64,000 bases of DNA from Zygnema cylindricum (lineage: Eukaryota > Streptophyta > Zygnematophyceae > Zygnematales > Zygnemataceae), in the NCBI GenBank assembly GCA_037447655.1, contig JBBHKE010000697.1, forward strand, positions 217,224 through 281,223, given 5' to 3'. Below the pieces are notes generated by a model. That model made no database searches. It saw only the letters and a list, made by a program, of their open reading frames with translations, and was not told where the DNA came from. Both the position numbers and the translations under genes were made by a program. Shown here one piece after another: positions 51,466 to 64,000 of the stretch (within the stretch, counting starts at the first letter, position 1; each line of letters opens with the position of its first letter).

Positions 51466-52288
51466 GGGCGTGTTCCCATGTGTTCAAGTAAGGGTTTTTT
51501 TCCGTCGTTATCACAGAAAATGGGACTTCCAACGAGAAAATATTACGCCGTACGAAAAATGGGCAAAAACACAAGTACATTTTGCGTCATCTTGGAACTT
51601 GGAAGGTACGGCAATTTGGCGTTATTATCATCACGACCCACTTCCAGCTCATCTTCACACTTGCACTGGAATCAGATCGCGATCTGATTTTAGTCAAAAT
51701 ACTACCCCATTGACGAATGGAAAACCTGGATTGCACGCGCCAACGTTTTCAACTTTTTTTTTGCGGTTGGGAGAGTACACTAAAAAAAAGGTGTTTGTCC
51801 GTTTGCTTATGTTGTCCACTTGTGGGCGTCTACAAATGTCATTTTGTAGACGTAGGCGATCGCTTATGTCGTTCACGTGTGGGCTTCAACAAATGACAGT
51901 TGGCGTCGACAATTGTCCCAGTATGTCAGGAGCTTTTTGCGGCGTACAAATGTCCGCAGTTTGTTCCGAGATCGTTGGCGTCTACAAATGTCAGCAGTTT
52001 GGGTTTCGCAAGTATTGGCGACGTGTACAGCTGCCACATATTCAAAATAATGAAGGCATAAAAAGACACTTAACATTATTGCACACACATGTGAATGTTC
52101 ATTGGAAGAAAGAGACGCAAACTCGTCGACAAAAATCACGTTCTCATATGTTCGTCCGTCGACCGTGTGAACAACACGACGGCGTAAAAATTGTCAGATT
52201 TTGTACGGGTACACATATAACTGTAGACATCGAAAGGGCGGGTATTTATTATTCAGGACAACCCAAATTACAATTAGGGATTAATTAG
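51407..52288 (+). CDS. 293-codon open reading frame, unrecognised
   Basis: The longest uncalled open frame in the window. It begins in the right arm of the foldback and continues through unique DNA. The product would be rich in Arg, Cys, His, Phe and Thr, with several CGLQM/VYKC-like blocks from a degenerate repeat (CGTCTACAAATGTC at 51830-52000). No fold, signal or zinc-finger spacing is convincing. It could be a transposon-derived gene or a chance frame in less AT-rich DNA; I favour the latter slightly. Confidence 0.25.
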   Translation: MTFALRGSLKRSYMKTACTKGVFPCVQVRVFFRRYHRKWDFQRENITPYEKWAKTQVHFASSWNLEGTAIWRYYHHDPLPAHLHTCTGIRSRSDFSQNTTPLTNGKPGLHAPTFSTFFLRLGEYTKKKVFVRLLMLSTCGRLQMSFCRRRRSLMSFTCGLQQMTVGVDNCPSMSGAFCGVQMSAVCSEIVGVYKCQQFGFRKYWRRVQLPHIQNNEGIKRHLTLLHTHVNVHWKKETQTRRQKSRSHMFVRRPCEQHDGVKIVRFCTGTHITVDIERAGIYYSGQPKLQLGIN

Positions 52289-52384
52289 TATAAATATATT
52301 TAAAAAAACAAAAAAAAATCCCGATAAGTGTTAATAACACTACTTTTTTTTTCGCTATTTATTCCTTTACTCTAATAGCGGCGA

Positions 52385-53265
52385 ACATTTACGGTAACAA
52401 AATTGCGGCAACCACATGTAAATAAAAGTGTCGCAGACAATCACTTTTTGTCGTTACGTGAGCTCCACAGTGAGAGCACTTAGCCGCAAAATTGAAATTT
52501 AATCGTTTAAACTTTACATAGAACTTATACGCAAAGTGAAACAAAACCTCTTTAAACTGAATTACCATAAATCTAGTACGAAAATATTAAAACGCACGAA
52601 ACAAAATAAACTTTGTATACTATAATAAAACGAACCGGCGTAAAGATAACAATTGAAATTAAATGAATAAAACGCGTGTCGTCAGGCGCGACGAAATTGA
52701 GCCACACTATCTACGAATAACCATTCTTACATTGACAGCGAAAGGTTAGGATATCGTGCGAATCGACGTCAGCCAAATCGCGCTGTTAAATGTGTTATTC
52801 GGTTCGCGTCAGTTATGTTTTGTTTCGTTCAATACAGTACTGTACTTTTGTGTCGGTTCGGTTTGGTACAAGCGATATTCATTTGTACGAATTGCACGTC
52901 GGTCGATTTCGAAGAAATGTTGCAGCTAAAAGTACTCTCACCGTGGGGCTCACGTAACGACAAAAAGTGACTGTCTGCAACAGTTTTATTTACATGTGGA
53001 TGCCGCAGTTTCCTTACCGTAAAAGTTCCCGGCTGTGTGAATTGCTAATTTTTTTATGACGGTCGACGTTCGCACGCACGACAAAATTTTAAGTGGTTGA
53101 CACAATATTTTGAAAGTCAACGTTGTCCAATTGATTAACCGTCAAATTTGTACCCAACGGTGCCTTATTTGTACTTATGTGTACTTCAAACGTACATATT
53201 TTGACAAAATGACGTAAGTGACTGTGCGCAACCAAAAAAGTCACTGTCATGAACAATTCCCTATT
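52385..53265. mobile_element. Diverged Mutator-like foldback, member 0 (left arm truncated)
   Basis: The 52385-52495 arm (GGTAACAAAATTGCGGCAAC, CACTTTTTGTCGTTACGTGAG) is inverted at 52918-53030. The sequence continues 53040-53265 as a diverged version of the arm of the members below (TTATGACGGTCGACGTT, GTGTACTTCAAACGTACA) and ends CAATTCCC. Its outer left end is missing. Confidence 0.6.
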
Positions 53266-54181
53266 ATATACTTTGACGAATACGGAATACGAAATCCACA
53301 GTAGAGTACAGTATCTGTTCGGTAATAGTTCAGTACTGTACAATGTTGGCACCTTTAGATTACTCCACATAAATCTAAGCCACGTACGCATTTCAGAATA
53401 TTATGAATAGGGAATTGCTAATCGCAGAGACGATTTTTGCTGCGCGCAGGTAGTTGTCAGAAATTGAACGTTTAAAGTACAGTTTTGTACAAGTGACGTA
53501 CCTTTAACTTTGACTGGCGGAATATTGTACCGGCGGTTAAAAAAGTGTCGCGCTTGCAAACGTCGACCGTCATAAAAAAAAAAAACAATTCACACGGCCG
53601 GCGCAGGTTTACTACTTTACTGTAACCAAACTGCGGCAACCACATATAAATAAAATGGCTGCGCGCAGGTAGTTTACCGCAAAATGAAATCAAACTCGCG
53701 AACCGTTACATTGAACTTGGACACATATTAAAGGACGACATACAACATGTGTAAACTCGCACGAAACGAAATAAACTTCGTACAAAATAAAAAAGCGTAC
53801 CCGCGTATAAATATCGATGAAACTAAAATGACACGTCGTCACGTCCACGGTGGACGTGACGACGAGTTGATTTCATTTTTGCGGCTAACGTGAAGTGATA
53901 AACTACCTGCGCGCAGCCATTTTATTTATATGTGGCTGCCACAGTTTGGTTACAGTAAACCTGCGCCGGCCGTGTGAATTGTTTTTTTTTTTATGACGGT
54001 CGACGTTTGCAAGCGCGACACTTTTTTAACCGCTGGTACAATATTCCGCCAGTCAAAGTTGTTTGACGGATTGACCGTCAGATCTGAACTTAAAGGTACG
54101 TAGCTTGTACGAGACTGTACTTCAAATGTACAATTTCTGACAACTACCTGCGCGCAGCAAAAATCGTCTCTGCGATTAGCA
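52886..54181. repeat. 1.3-kb duplicated segment, copy 1
   Basis: Nearly identical to 55650-56943 (offset 2,764 bp, shrinking by 2 through small indels). Both start TACGAATTGCACGTCGGTCG and end TCTCTGCGATTAGCA. It includes the right arm of foldback member 0, about 140 bp of spacer, and a whole foldback member. Confidence 0.95.
53410..54181. mobile_element. Mutator-like foldback, member 1 (right end truncated)
   Basis: Starts GGGAATTGCTAATCGC after TTATGAATA; inverted arms of roughly 300 bp. A 31-bp near-palindrome lies at the centre (53834-53864, CGTCGTCACGTCCAC and its complement around one G). The right end stops at GCGATTAGCA, lacking the final TTCCC and the TSD seen in member 2. Confidence 0.85.
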
Positions 54182-55649
54182 CCTATTTATTTTCTCAAAA
54201 TGCCATGGTGCCCAGGAAACAAAAGCAAAATCAAAAAAGCAAAATGCTTGTCGATTTTCCAAAAAATATAAAGACGTTTAGATTCAATATCACTTCAACG
54301 AGGTGGCTTATTCCGAAACACATGGAAAAAAATATTAGCCTTCACAGTTTGAAGTTACACTAAATGGATGTGAAAACTTCTTTTATGTATGGAAATATAG
54401 AAGAGGTTATGTATGTGAAGCAGCCAAAGATGTACGAGGAAGCAAGAAATCCTTGTATGGACTAAAACAAGCCTCTAAACACTAGAATCTAAACCAACCA
54501 AGGTTTACTTGATATACTCCCTTCATTCACACCTGCATCAAAGGTAGCAAACGATGGAAACGATAAAATGGTTAAAGTTAAAATTGCTCTCACATCGTGT
54601 TGGAAAAGTTTTCCATGACAATATACACTGCATTTGTAATCGACATGATTGTTCCTCGACTTGCCCACTCTAGTACACCTTGAATCGTTATTAGCGTATA
54701 GAAATTATTTGTGTAAAGAAAAAATTAGCGTCATTCATTCTAATTTAGTGCCAGGAGACGTGGCATATTATGGTTTTCTTCCTTAAATAGAGTAATTTAT
54801 TATATTTAAGGTATCAATGTCAAAATTTTGGGGTGCCGACATAGCGTACATAAGGCTAATAACGATTCACGGTGTAGTAGTTAAGTTGAGGATGGGAAGA
54901 ATAATCAGAGGGAAGAACCTCGAGAAGCTCGGATCGAATGGTAGAGAAAACCTCATCAAAGATTAATGCTTCCACACGTCTAACAGGCTTTCTAATAAGG
55001 GAGAAGAAAATAGACTCCCTCCCTCGCTCCCTCTCTCCCTGCCTCACTCCCTCCCTCCCTCCCTCCCCTCCCTCCACCAAAATCCAAATTGTTCCTTGAT
55101 TATGAAATTTTAGCCCCAAAAGAGAAAAACATCTACGCCGAAAAAATTGAGTCTCAGAAAATCTAAATTCAGAAAACATTTTGAGGCTCAGAAAAACACT
55201 TCGAAGGACAGAAAAATATTTCAAGGTTAGCAATTTTTCTTCGGAGGCTCGAAAATAGATATGAAAAAATATTCCGCGGTTTCTACGCTTTCAGTCCACA
55301 AGTACGAAGAAGTTAAACAAAATACATAAAATGAACTGAAAAGACTATAAAAAGAAAAGTTTTAAGAACATTTCACAAAATTAACAAACAAATTTTCATA
55401 AACCGACACAGTTTCACACCTACACCGAAGACAAAAATTGAAGGATTTATCCTTTTTTCAATTTACAAAACAATTTCCTCGTTTATCAACTGTCAAAAAC
55501 TCAAATATATCATAAAACACAAACAGAGAAATGTGAACCTCGAAACCAACTCTCGTTTTATTCATAAATCTCAACAACCTTCCACATAATAATAGGTATA
55601 TTACATTCTTCTTTTTTCTTTCCCTGGGATTTACACCCGATATCATATT
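54182..55649. other. Spacer between the two duplicated segments
   Basis: AT-rich. It holds MITE copy B and a (CCCT)n tract at 55014-55078. No gene recognised. Confidence 0.6.
54673..54877 (-). mobile_element. MITE copy B, inverted relative to copy A
   Basis: About 205 bp, TA on both sides, ends GTACACCTTGAATCG...CGATTCACGGTGTAG. Reverse complement of most of 8142-8350, with only scattered differences. Same family, no coding capacity. Confidence 0.85.
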
Positions 55650-56943
55650 TACGAATTGCACGTCGGTCGATTTCGAAGAAATGTTGCAGCTAAAAGTACT
55701 CTCACCGTGGGGCTCACGTAACGACAAAAAGTGACTGTCTGCAACAGTTTTATTTACATGTGGATGCCGCAGTTTCCTTACCGTAAAAGTTCCCGGCTGT
55801 GTGAATTGCTAATTTTTTTATGACGGTCGACGTTCGCACGCACGACAAAATTTTAAGTGGTTGACACAATATTTTGAAAGTCAACGTTGTCCAATTGATT
55901 AACCGTCAAATTTGTACCCAACGGTGCCTTATTTGTACTTATGTGTACTTCAAACGTACATATTTTGACAAAATGACGTAAGTGACTGTGCGCAACCAAA
56001 AAAGTCACTGTCATGAACAATTCCCTATTATATACTTTGACGAATACGGAATACGAAATCCACAGTAGAGTACAGTATCTGTTCGGTAATAGTTCAGTAC
56101 TGTACAATGTTGGCACCTTTAGATTACTCCACATAAATCTAAGCCACGTACGCATTTCAGAATATTATGAATAGGGAATTGCTAATCGCAGAGACGATTT
56201 TTGCTGCGCGCAGGTAGTTGTCAGAAATTGAACGTTTAAAGTACAGTTTTGTACAAGTGACGTACCTTTAACTTTGACTGGCGAAATATTGTACCGGCGG
56301 TTAAAAAAGTGTCGCGCTTGCAAACGTCGACCGTCATAAAAAAAAAAAACATTTCACACGGCCGGCGCAGGTTTACTACTTTACTGTAACCAAACTGCGG
56401 CAACCACATATAAATAAAATGGCTGCGCGCAGGTAGTTTACCGCAAAATGAAATCAAACTCGCGAACCGTTACATTGAACTTGGACACATATTAAAGGAC
56501 AACGTACAACATGTGTAAACTCGCACGAAACGAAATAAACTTCGTACAAAATAAAAAAGCTTACCCGCGTATAAATATCGATGAAACTAAATGACACGTC
56601 GTCACGTCCACGGTGGACGTGACGACGAGTTGATTTCATTTTTGCGGCTAACGTGAAGTGATAAACTACCTGCGCGCAGCCATTTTATTTATATGTGGCT
56701 GCCGCAGTTTGGTTACAGTAAACCTGCGCCGGCCGTGTGAATTGTTTTTTTTTTTATGACGGTCGACGTTTGCAAGCGCGACATTTTTTTAACCGCCGGT
56801 ACAATATTCCGCCAGCTAAAGTTGTTTGACGGATTGACCGTCAGATCTGAACTTAAAGGTACGTCACTTGTACAAAATTGTACTTCAAATGTACAAATTC
56901 TGACAACTATCTGCGCGCAGCAAAAATCGTCTCTGCGATTAGC
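55650..56943. repeat. 1.3-kb duplicated segment, copy 2
   Basis: Near-identical partner of 52886-54181. In this copy homology stops inside a foldback whose true right end and TSD are preserved, so this copy looks ancestral. Confidence 0.95.
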
Positions 56944-56950
56944 AATTCCC
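56174..56950. mobile_element. Mutator-like foldback, member 2, perfect 9-bp TSD
   Basis: A 777-bp element, GGGAATTGCTAATCGC...GCGATTAGCAATTCCC, flanked by the identical 9-mer TTATGAATA at 56165-56173 and 56951-56959. Long TIRs with a 9-bp TSD are typical of Mutator-like (MULE) elements. The inverted arms fill almost the whole element. No transposase. Confidence 0.9.
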
Positions 56951-56959
56951 TTATGAATA

Positions 56960-59456
<2,497 letters not shown>

Positions 59457-60346
59457 TTGATTCTTGCCGGCTCACTTTTTATCCAGCTCCTAGGTCATAC
59501 TACCCAGTCTGAGCTTACAGTTTCATCTGGCTCGAGATCTGGTAGTAGCACCACCTATGGATCTACATCATCTGTCTCTTCGTCCAAAACCCACAGTTGG
59601 AGGGAAGTCTCGGACATAGACTCCATTGATTTTCAAGATCTAAATCTACCGCCTTCGCGTTTTTCGTTGGGCGGGACCATACACGCTAACTCCGGTCCCT
59701 TTTTCTTGGACATGGCCTCGTCCATAGACTCTGGAGGAGGTGAAAATCAGTTTTGCTTTGCGGGGATCAATGACACTATGTCCTTGTCACACTTTCGCAT
59801 GTTTTTGTATACCGAGATGCGCGACCTCGCATTCCGGTTTCAAGACCGTTATGATTTACAGGTGGCTTTTTCGTTACTTTTGCGATACCTTAGGGGATCT
59901 GCCCTATCTCTATATACACGGAAATATGTGGCAATTTGTGATATGACCGAAATGGCACCCGCGTATTCTAGATCCTCACCCATAACTAGCAGCCCATAAA
60001 TTCTTTTCCAAGCCGCGGTACCCGCAATGTATGACTCTGCAGGTAAAGAAATTTCACCTGAAATACATGAGGTCCAGCTGGGGCAGCAATCCCAGCTCGC
60101 TCTGCAATGCTGGTTCCTATAAGGGATCCGGTGTCGTTTGTCTTCAGTTTACTACAAGAAGAGTACCGAATGTAGAATCTCGATCAGGTCAAAGAACTAA
60201 TGAATTTTGAAGGGCGACTAGACAAAACCGCCCCGACATTGCGAGCACGTATGGAAACATTACGTGAAGCACTGCTTGACCTCATGCTAGACGCAGAAGA
60301 CGCGGAGGCAGTTCAAAAATTTGTGGTGCAATTTCCCACCCAATCT
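59457..60346 (+). pseudogene. Retrotransposon gag-like segment, broken
   Basis: The open frame at 59457-59999 begins with a Ser/Gly/Thr-rich stretch. Further on it has FRMFLYTEMRDLAFRFQDRY and FSLLLRYLRGSALSLYTRK, which fits the retrotransposon gag fold (the L-x-G-x-A-x-x-x-Y pattern). After stops, a second piece at about 60189-60346 (LRARMETLREALLDLMLDAE) looks like the C-terminal half of gag. Frame changes show it is not functional. Confidence 0.6.
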
Positions 60347-60367
60347 TGACGTTTCATTCAAAGCCAT

Positions 60368-60700
60368 TTGACTGAGGCATATGGCCTCAAATTTACTTTC
60401 GAGCAGGCTGCAAAGTATGCTGTATGGTATGAAATAAAGACCAGCCGGTGGGACGCTCATAAGCGACCTAAATCTTCTCTTAATAAAAACCCGAATCCTA
60501 ATCCTAATCCACGCAACTCATGGCCCAATCCAAGACCTCTAAGGGCTCTTGCCATGGGAACATTACCAAGAAACCCTGGTGTTCGTACATGCTTCTGATG
60601 TGGTAACACTGGTCACGACGCACGCAGCTGTATGGATAAGACCGCCACGTGTATTCATTGTATTCAACAGGTCATTATGTACATCGATGTCACATAAAAA
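60368..60700 (+). pseudogene. Nucleocapsid region with two decayed zinc knuckles
   Basis: A linker with (NP)n repeats leads to a CX2CX4HX4C knuckle at 60590-60631 in which the residue before the second Cys is replaced by an in-frame TGA (60596-60598). A second knuckle at about 60653-60695 is split by a one-base frame offset. Two knuckles after a basic linker are normal for plant gag. Confidence 0.65.
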
Positions 60701-60836
60701 TTCCCGATTTCAGTTATCAAAATCAAATCAAAAACGGTGGTATACCTACTTGCTCGGCAAAATTGGTCACTCCACCCAAAGGGGTAAAGGAAGACAACCC
60801 TCCAAAAATCAGTAGAAAGACAGAGAGAAAACCGAG

Positions 60837-61757
60837 ATGCAGGCTACCGCGGCGTCCATGATGAAGGAGCAGTTTGCCGCGCTTATGGCACAGGTCAAAC
60901 CGCAATTAACTGGAATGGCTCGAACTGTGGTCCATATGCCCTCTTTTGCTGGGCGATCTCTTCGCGAGTTCATTGTTCAACAGCGGACAGCTCAGTTTAA
61001 AGGGACTCCCGATCATAATCGCAAGTCAAAATCCATTAACACGCGTATCCCACTATCATTTGCTAAAGAACCCAGCTCCCCTATTCTAGAAACAACCTCA
61101 AGCATCACCGCTGAAGCATTAACAATTTTAGAGAGGAGCATACAAGACACCTATAAGGTCAAATAACGTTTGTCCATCCTGTCCACCATGCTTCCTGAGT
61201 TGGATAGCAATGAAAAAATCGTAGATCTAACTCCTTCAGCAGTTGCGTTACAAGCATTACAAAACCATCGTAATTCACTCTCCCTTCAAGCTATTACTCT
61301 TGAAGAGCACTCTAGCCTCACTCCTCACATCAATTTTCTAGATAACAAATTGGGCGTGTTCATAGTTAATGGGTTTGCCATAGCACTTCCTCTCATGGAT
61401 ATAGTTGTAAAGCCACTTATCCTTAGTTCCGAGTTTGACATCGAAATAGGTCTTATAGCTGATAAGCTACAACCCACTCCCACACGTCTATTGACTTCCG
61501 GAGGTACCACAGAGCTAGTCCTCGGTATTACGATAGAACCAATCTGTTTTCAGTTTCGGACTCAATCAGTGACCAATTTCGCAGAAAAATATGCTCACGC
61601 CTTGGTCACCAAGTGTAGTGACTATGAATGCTTGGTCGGTCAAGACGTTATTTTCCGAGTTGGGGGGGGGGGGGTTGATATGCATGATCAAACATTTTCG
61701 TACAGACTAAACAACTTTCCGCAACGTAAAATTTGCTTACCCCTTATCTCGGCCTGA
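60837..61757 (+). pseudogene. Retropepsin-like domain, catalytic aspartate lost
   Basis: Two consecutive frames (60837-61166, 61170-61757). The second has the spacing of a retrotransposon aspartic protease: a flap-like PTPTRLLTSGGTTELVLGIT and a terminal CLVGQDVIF (the usual L-[IL]-G-x-D). At the catalytic position (about 61365-61376) the D-[ST/G]-G motif reads V-N-G-F, so the aspartate is gone. A 12-G run at 61663-61674 is a likely slippage site. Confidence 0.6.
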
Positions 61758-61763
61758 CAACCC

Positions 61764-63060
61764 ATGCCTACTACGGCCCATTCAGCGCTGATCTTGCCAA
61801 CATATGCTGTAGTTGGCATAGGTGCAGACATCTTTGAAGCATCTCTAACAGCAGATGAAATCTCACCTGATCCCCCAGGTTTACCAGAATTATTTAGTAC
61901 TCCCGGATTTACCATTGACTTTTCAAATTTTGACCGACTAGACAAATTAACTATACCAATTCCCTTATCTAGTATTCGAGATCCACCCTTTTTTACGATA
62001 GGTCCTTCCGAGTTTGTGCCTATTAAATGGAAACTGGTCAATTTACAACCTCACTCGAATGGTCTCGTTATCTTAGACTTTTTCATAGGAATCGGTACTT
62101 CACTTCTCTCTTGCCTGCGGAACACGCTTCCTATTAAACATTATTATTCGGTAGATATTGATCCCTTGGCAAGGCGCCTTCAGATACATCACTGTCAAAT
62201 ATTGCATGAACAATATCCACACGTTTTACCCAGTCCGCTTTTTACGACATGCATTCGGCTCTTCCACAGGATATTCGCCTAATAAGATCACCATTTCTTG
62301 GAATTAGAACCAATCGATCTCTTTTTGCGGGATTGGAAATGCCAAGGTATGTCCAAAGTCGGGAAAGGTTTAGGTCATATAGATCCCCGTACTAGCTTGT
62401 TCTTGAGGTGGTTCGTCTTATCCACTCCCTCTAAAAACATGACCCTCCTTTTGGATACGTCTTGGAAAACGTTGCAGCTTATAATGACGCGCAACCCACA
62501 GTTCTCGCAGATTACAAATGCATTGAATCATTAAGTGGACCACCAGTGATCATTGATGCCATAAGCCACGGTTCGCTAGCCCATTGCGTTCGTTCTAAAT
62601 GGACTAACCTGGTGGACATAGGCCAAATTCAAGAAGTTAACCTCGTTGTTGAAATTGTATGGGCTCCATTGCCACACAGAATTCGCAGATCAAAAGAAGC
62701 TAATCTAGATAGTACTGACTCCAACTTGATATAAACCCTAATGATTGACCAATTGACAATCATAACCCCATTACAGCTTCACCCTTGTGAAATAAGACTT
62801 TATGTGTGCTCAATTCCACCACAGAATGCAAAGTTAGAATATGAGATTTGGACACATTCACCCACTTTGACTTTCCCTTACAAATGCAGCCACCCAGGCA
62901 GGGAAAGACTCTGACCGACTACACCTCTGTGTAGCTTGGACTCCCCTGAGTTCGGAGCAAAAAGAATCACTGAAAATGGTCTACTGAATTGATAGGTATG
63001 GCTGGCCAAAGTGTGCCATTTATACAAAGTGCTCTCTGGGAGAGGCAGCTACCTACCAGA
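61764..63060 (+). pseudogene. C5 cytosine DNA methyltransferase domain in the retroelement, decayed
   Basis: Motifs appear in canonical order. Motif I is LDFFIGIGTSLL (about 62073-62108). Motif II is YYSVDIDPLARR (about 62143-62180). An ALPQDIRLI helix follows in a shifted frame (about 62252-62285). Motif IV is KCQGMSKVGKGLGHIDPR, with the catalytic Cys at 62340-62342 and the usual Pro before it replaced by Lys. Motif VI is LENVAAYNDAQP (62462-62497). A motif VIII-like HGSLAHCVRSKWTNL lies at about 62567-62611. Motifs I and IV share a frame but are separated by a stop at 62280-62282; motif VI is in another frame. Possible C-terminal remnants (TPLSSEQKESL) run to about 63000. This is not an intact enzyme. 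The normal motif order rules out the rearranged DRM arrangement. Confidence 0.75.
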
Positions 63061-64000
63061 AATATTCTAAGTCCTAAACCCCTCTCTAAACCCTCTAGTT
63101 CTGAGGTACGGACCAATCAAATTACTGTATAGAACATAAAGGTACAGGTGCCGGTGTACCTTTTGTACGGCAATAATACGACATGGCAAAAAACTTAACA
63201 CATGTCTTATCTGGATCCGCTCTTATAATCCCCAGAATTTCTGCTTCCAAATCTTATCCCTCCACGTGGCGCTAGGTCATGCCACGTCAGAAAAACGGTA
63301 CCGTACATAAAGTACAAGTACTGGAGTACTTTCTGTACGGACATTGTACGATGATGTTATAATGTGACATTTGTCACATTTGGATGTGTTATGTTCCTTT
63401 CCAGAGATTTCGCAACCTGTACAATCTCGCCACGTGTCATTCAGAGTGGTGACGTACGCAAACGCCAAAAAACCTGTTCCGCAATCTCGACATTTATCGC
63501 GGCCGTCCGATTTAAACCGGCATTCAATTTTAGCCGTCGAAAATTGGTGCGCAATATTTGTTTCGATAGCGAAACAAATGCGCGGTATCCGTTCCGTCCT
63601 TGTACCATACTCTGTACTAAATTAAATTGTATTTATGTATTAAGTATCTATTTCCCGTTAAACGAATTAATCTACTTGTAACTATTTATATATTTATCGA
63701 ACTCTTTATATTCAACACTAGTTCTAGACTTAACGGTTAAAGCTAACGGCAACGTTGACTTGACCGACGGCAAGTACAAGGATCAATTCCTATGTCTGTC
63801 AAGTACCTTTTGGTTAATCAACCTAATCCACCCCAATCAACCTAATCCACCCTCTGTCTTCTCTAGAGAGTTTAGGTAGCCATGGCTCTAGCTCCCTTTC
63901 CAGCCTTCAGTGACTACAATAAGTGTGGGGGCTTGGTGAGGGGAGTTAGACACAGACCGCCTCAGCTCTTTTTCTATCCTAATACAGACCTAGAAAATCC
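63061..64000. other. Non-coding right flank
   Basis: No reverse transcriptase, RNase H or integrase is visible. Two related palindromic motifs occur at about 63137-63175 (AAAGGTACA...TGTACCTTT) and 63307-63345 (AAAGTACAAG...GAGTACTTT), each followed by TGTACGG. CAACCTAATCCACCC is directly repeated at 63820-63853. Confidence 0.5.

Noticed and set aside
53089-53391. 100-codon minus-strand frame repeated exactly at 55853-56155
   Set aside because: Identity reflects the 1.3-kb DNA duplication, not selection; it crosses a foldback arm.

Overview
The window is nuclear DNA of a streptophyte: a land plant or a close algal relative. The reasons are GT-AG introns throughout, a CHD3/PICKLE-type remodeller, an organellar prolyl-tRNA synthetase, a thylakoid-lumen PsbP-domain protein, a bacterial-type TSPO and a late-embryogenesis-abundant protein of the seed-maturation (SMP) class. 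The DNA is AT-rich and introns are mostly 100-600 bp. I cannot assign a genus; a bryophyte, seed-free vascular plant or charophyte would all fit.

Region 1-47 kb is genic. From left to right: the N-terminal 716 codons of a CHD3 remodeller (-, 363-7963, running off the left edge); a CENP-E-like kinesin-7 of about 2,100 residues in at least 35 exons (-, 10773-25689); prolyl-tRNA synthetase in 11 exons (+, 27533-32364); a PsbP-domain lumen protein in 10 exons (-, 33595-37558); TSPO in 7 exons plus a second candidate first exon (+, 40190/40388-43145); and an SMP-type LEA protein (-, 46264-47326). I rebuilt the exons from splice signals and reading phase. All phases close except one kinesin junction (12759/about 12205). 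These are unrelated housekeeping, chloroplast and stress genes, not an operon or cluster.

Region 48-57 kb is a nest of DNA transposons, several with intact terminal inverted repeats (TIRs) and target-site duplications (TSDs). They are two PIF/Harbinger-like elements (TAA and TTA TSDs), a TA-flanked mariner-like element split by one of them, long foldbacks, and Mutator-like foldbacks, one with a perfect 9-bp TSD. A 1.3-kb segment there is duplicated. A non-autonomous hAT element with a perfect 8-bp TSD lies at 26389-27335 upstream of the prolyl-tRNA synthetase gene. A small MITE family has one copy just upstream of the CHD3 gene and another at 54.7 kb in opposite orientation.

Region 59.4-63.1 kb is the most notable. 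It is a decayed retroelement with a gag-like segment, zinc knuckles and a retropepsin-like domain, followed by a C5 cytosine DNA methyltransferase domain with motifs I, II, IV, VI and VIII in canonical order. Stops and frameshifts break it, and no reverse transcriptase is visible in the window. It looks like a retrotransposon that captured a DNA methyltransferase.
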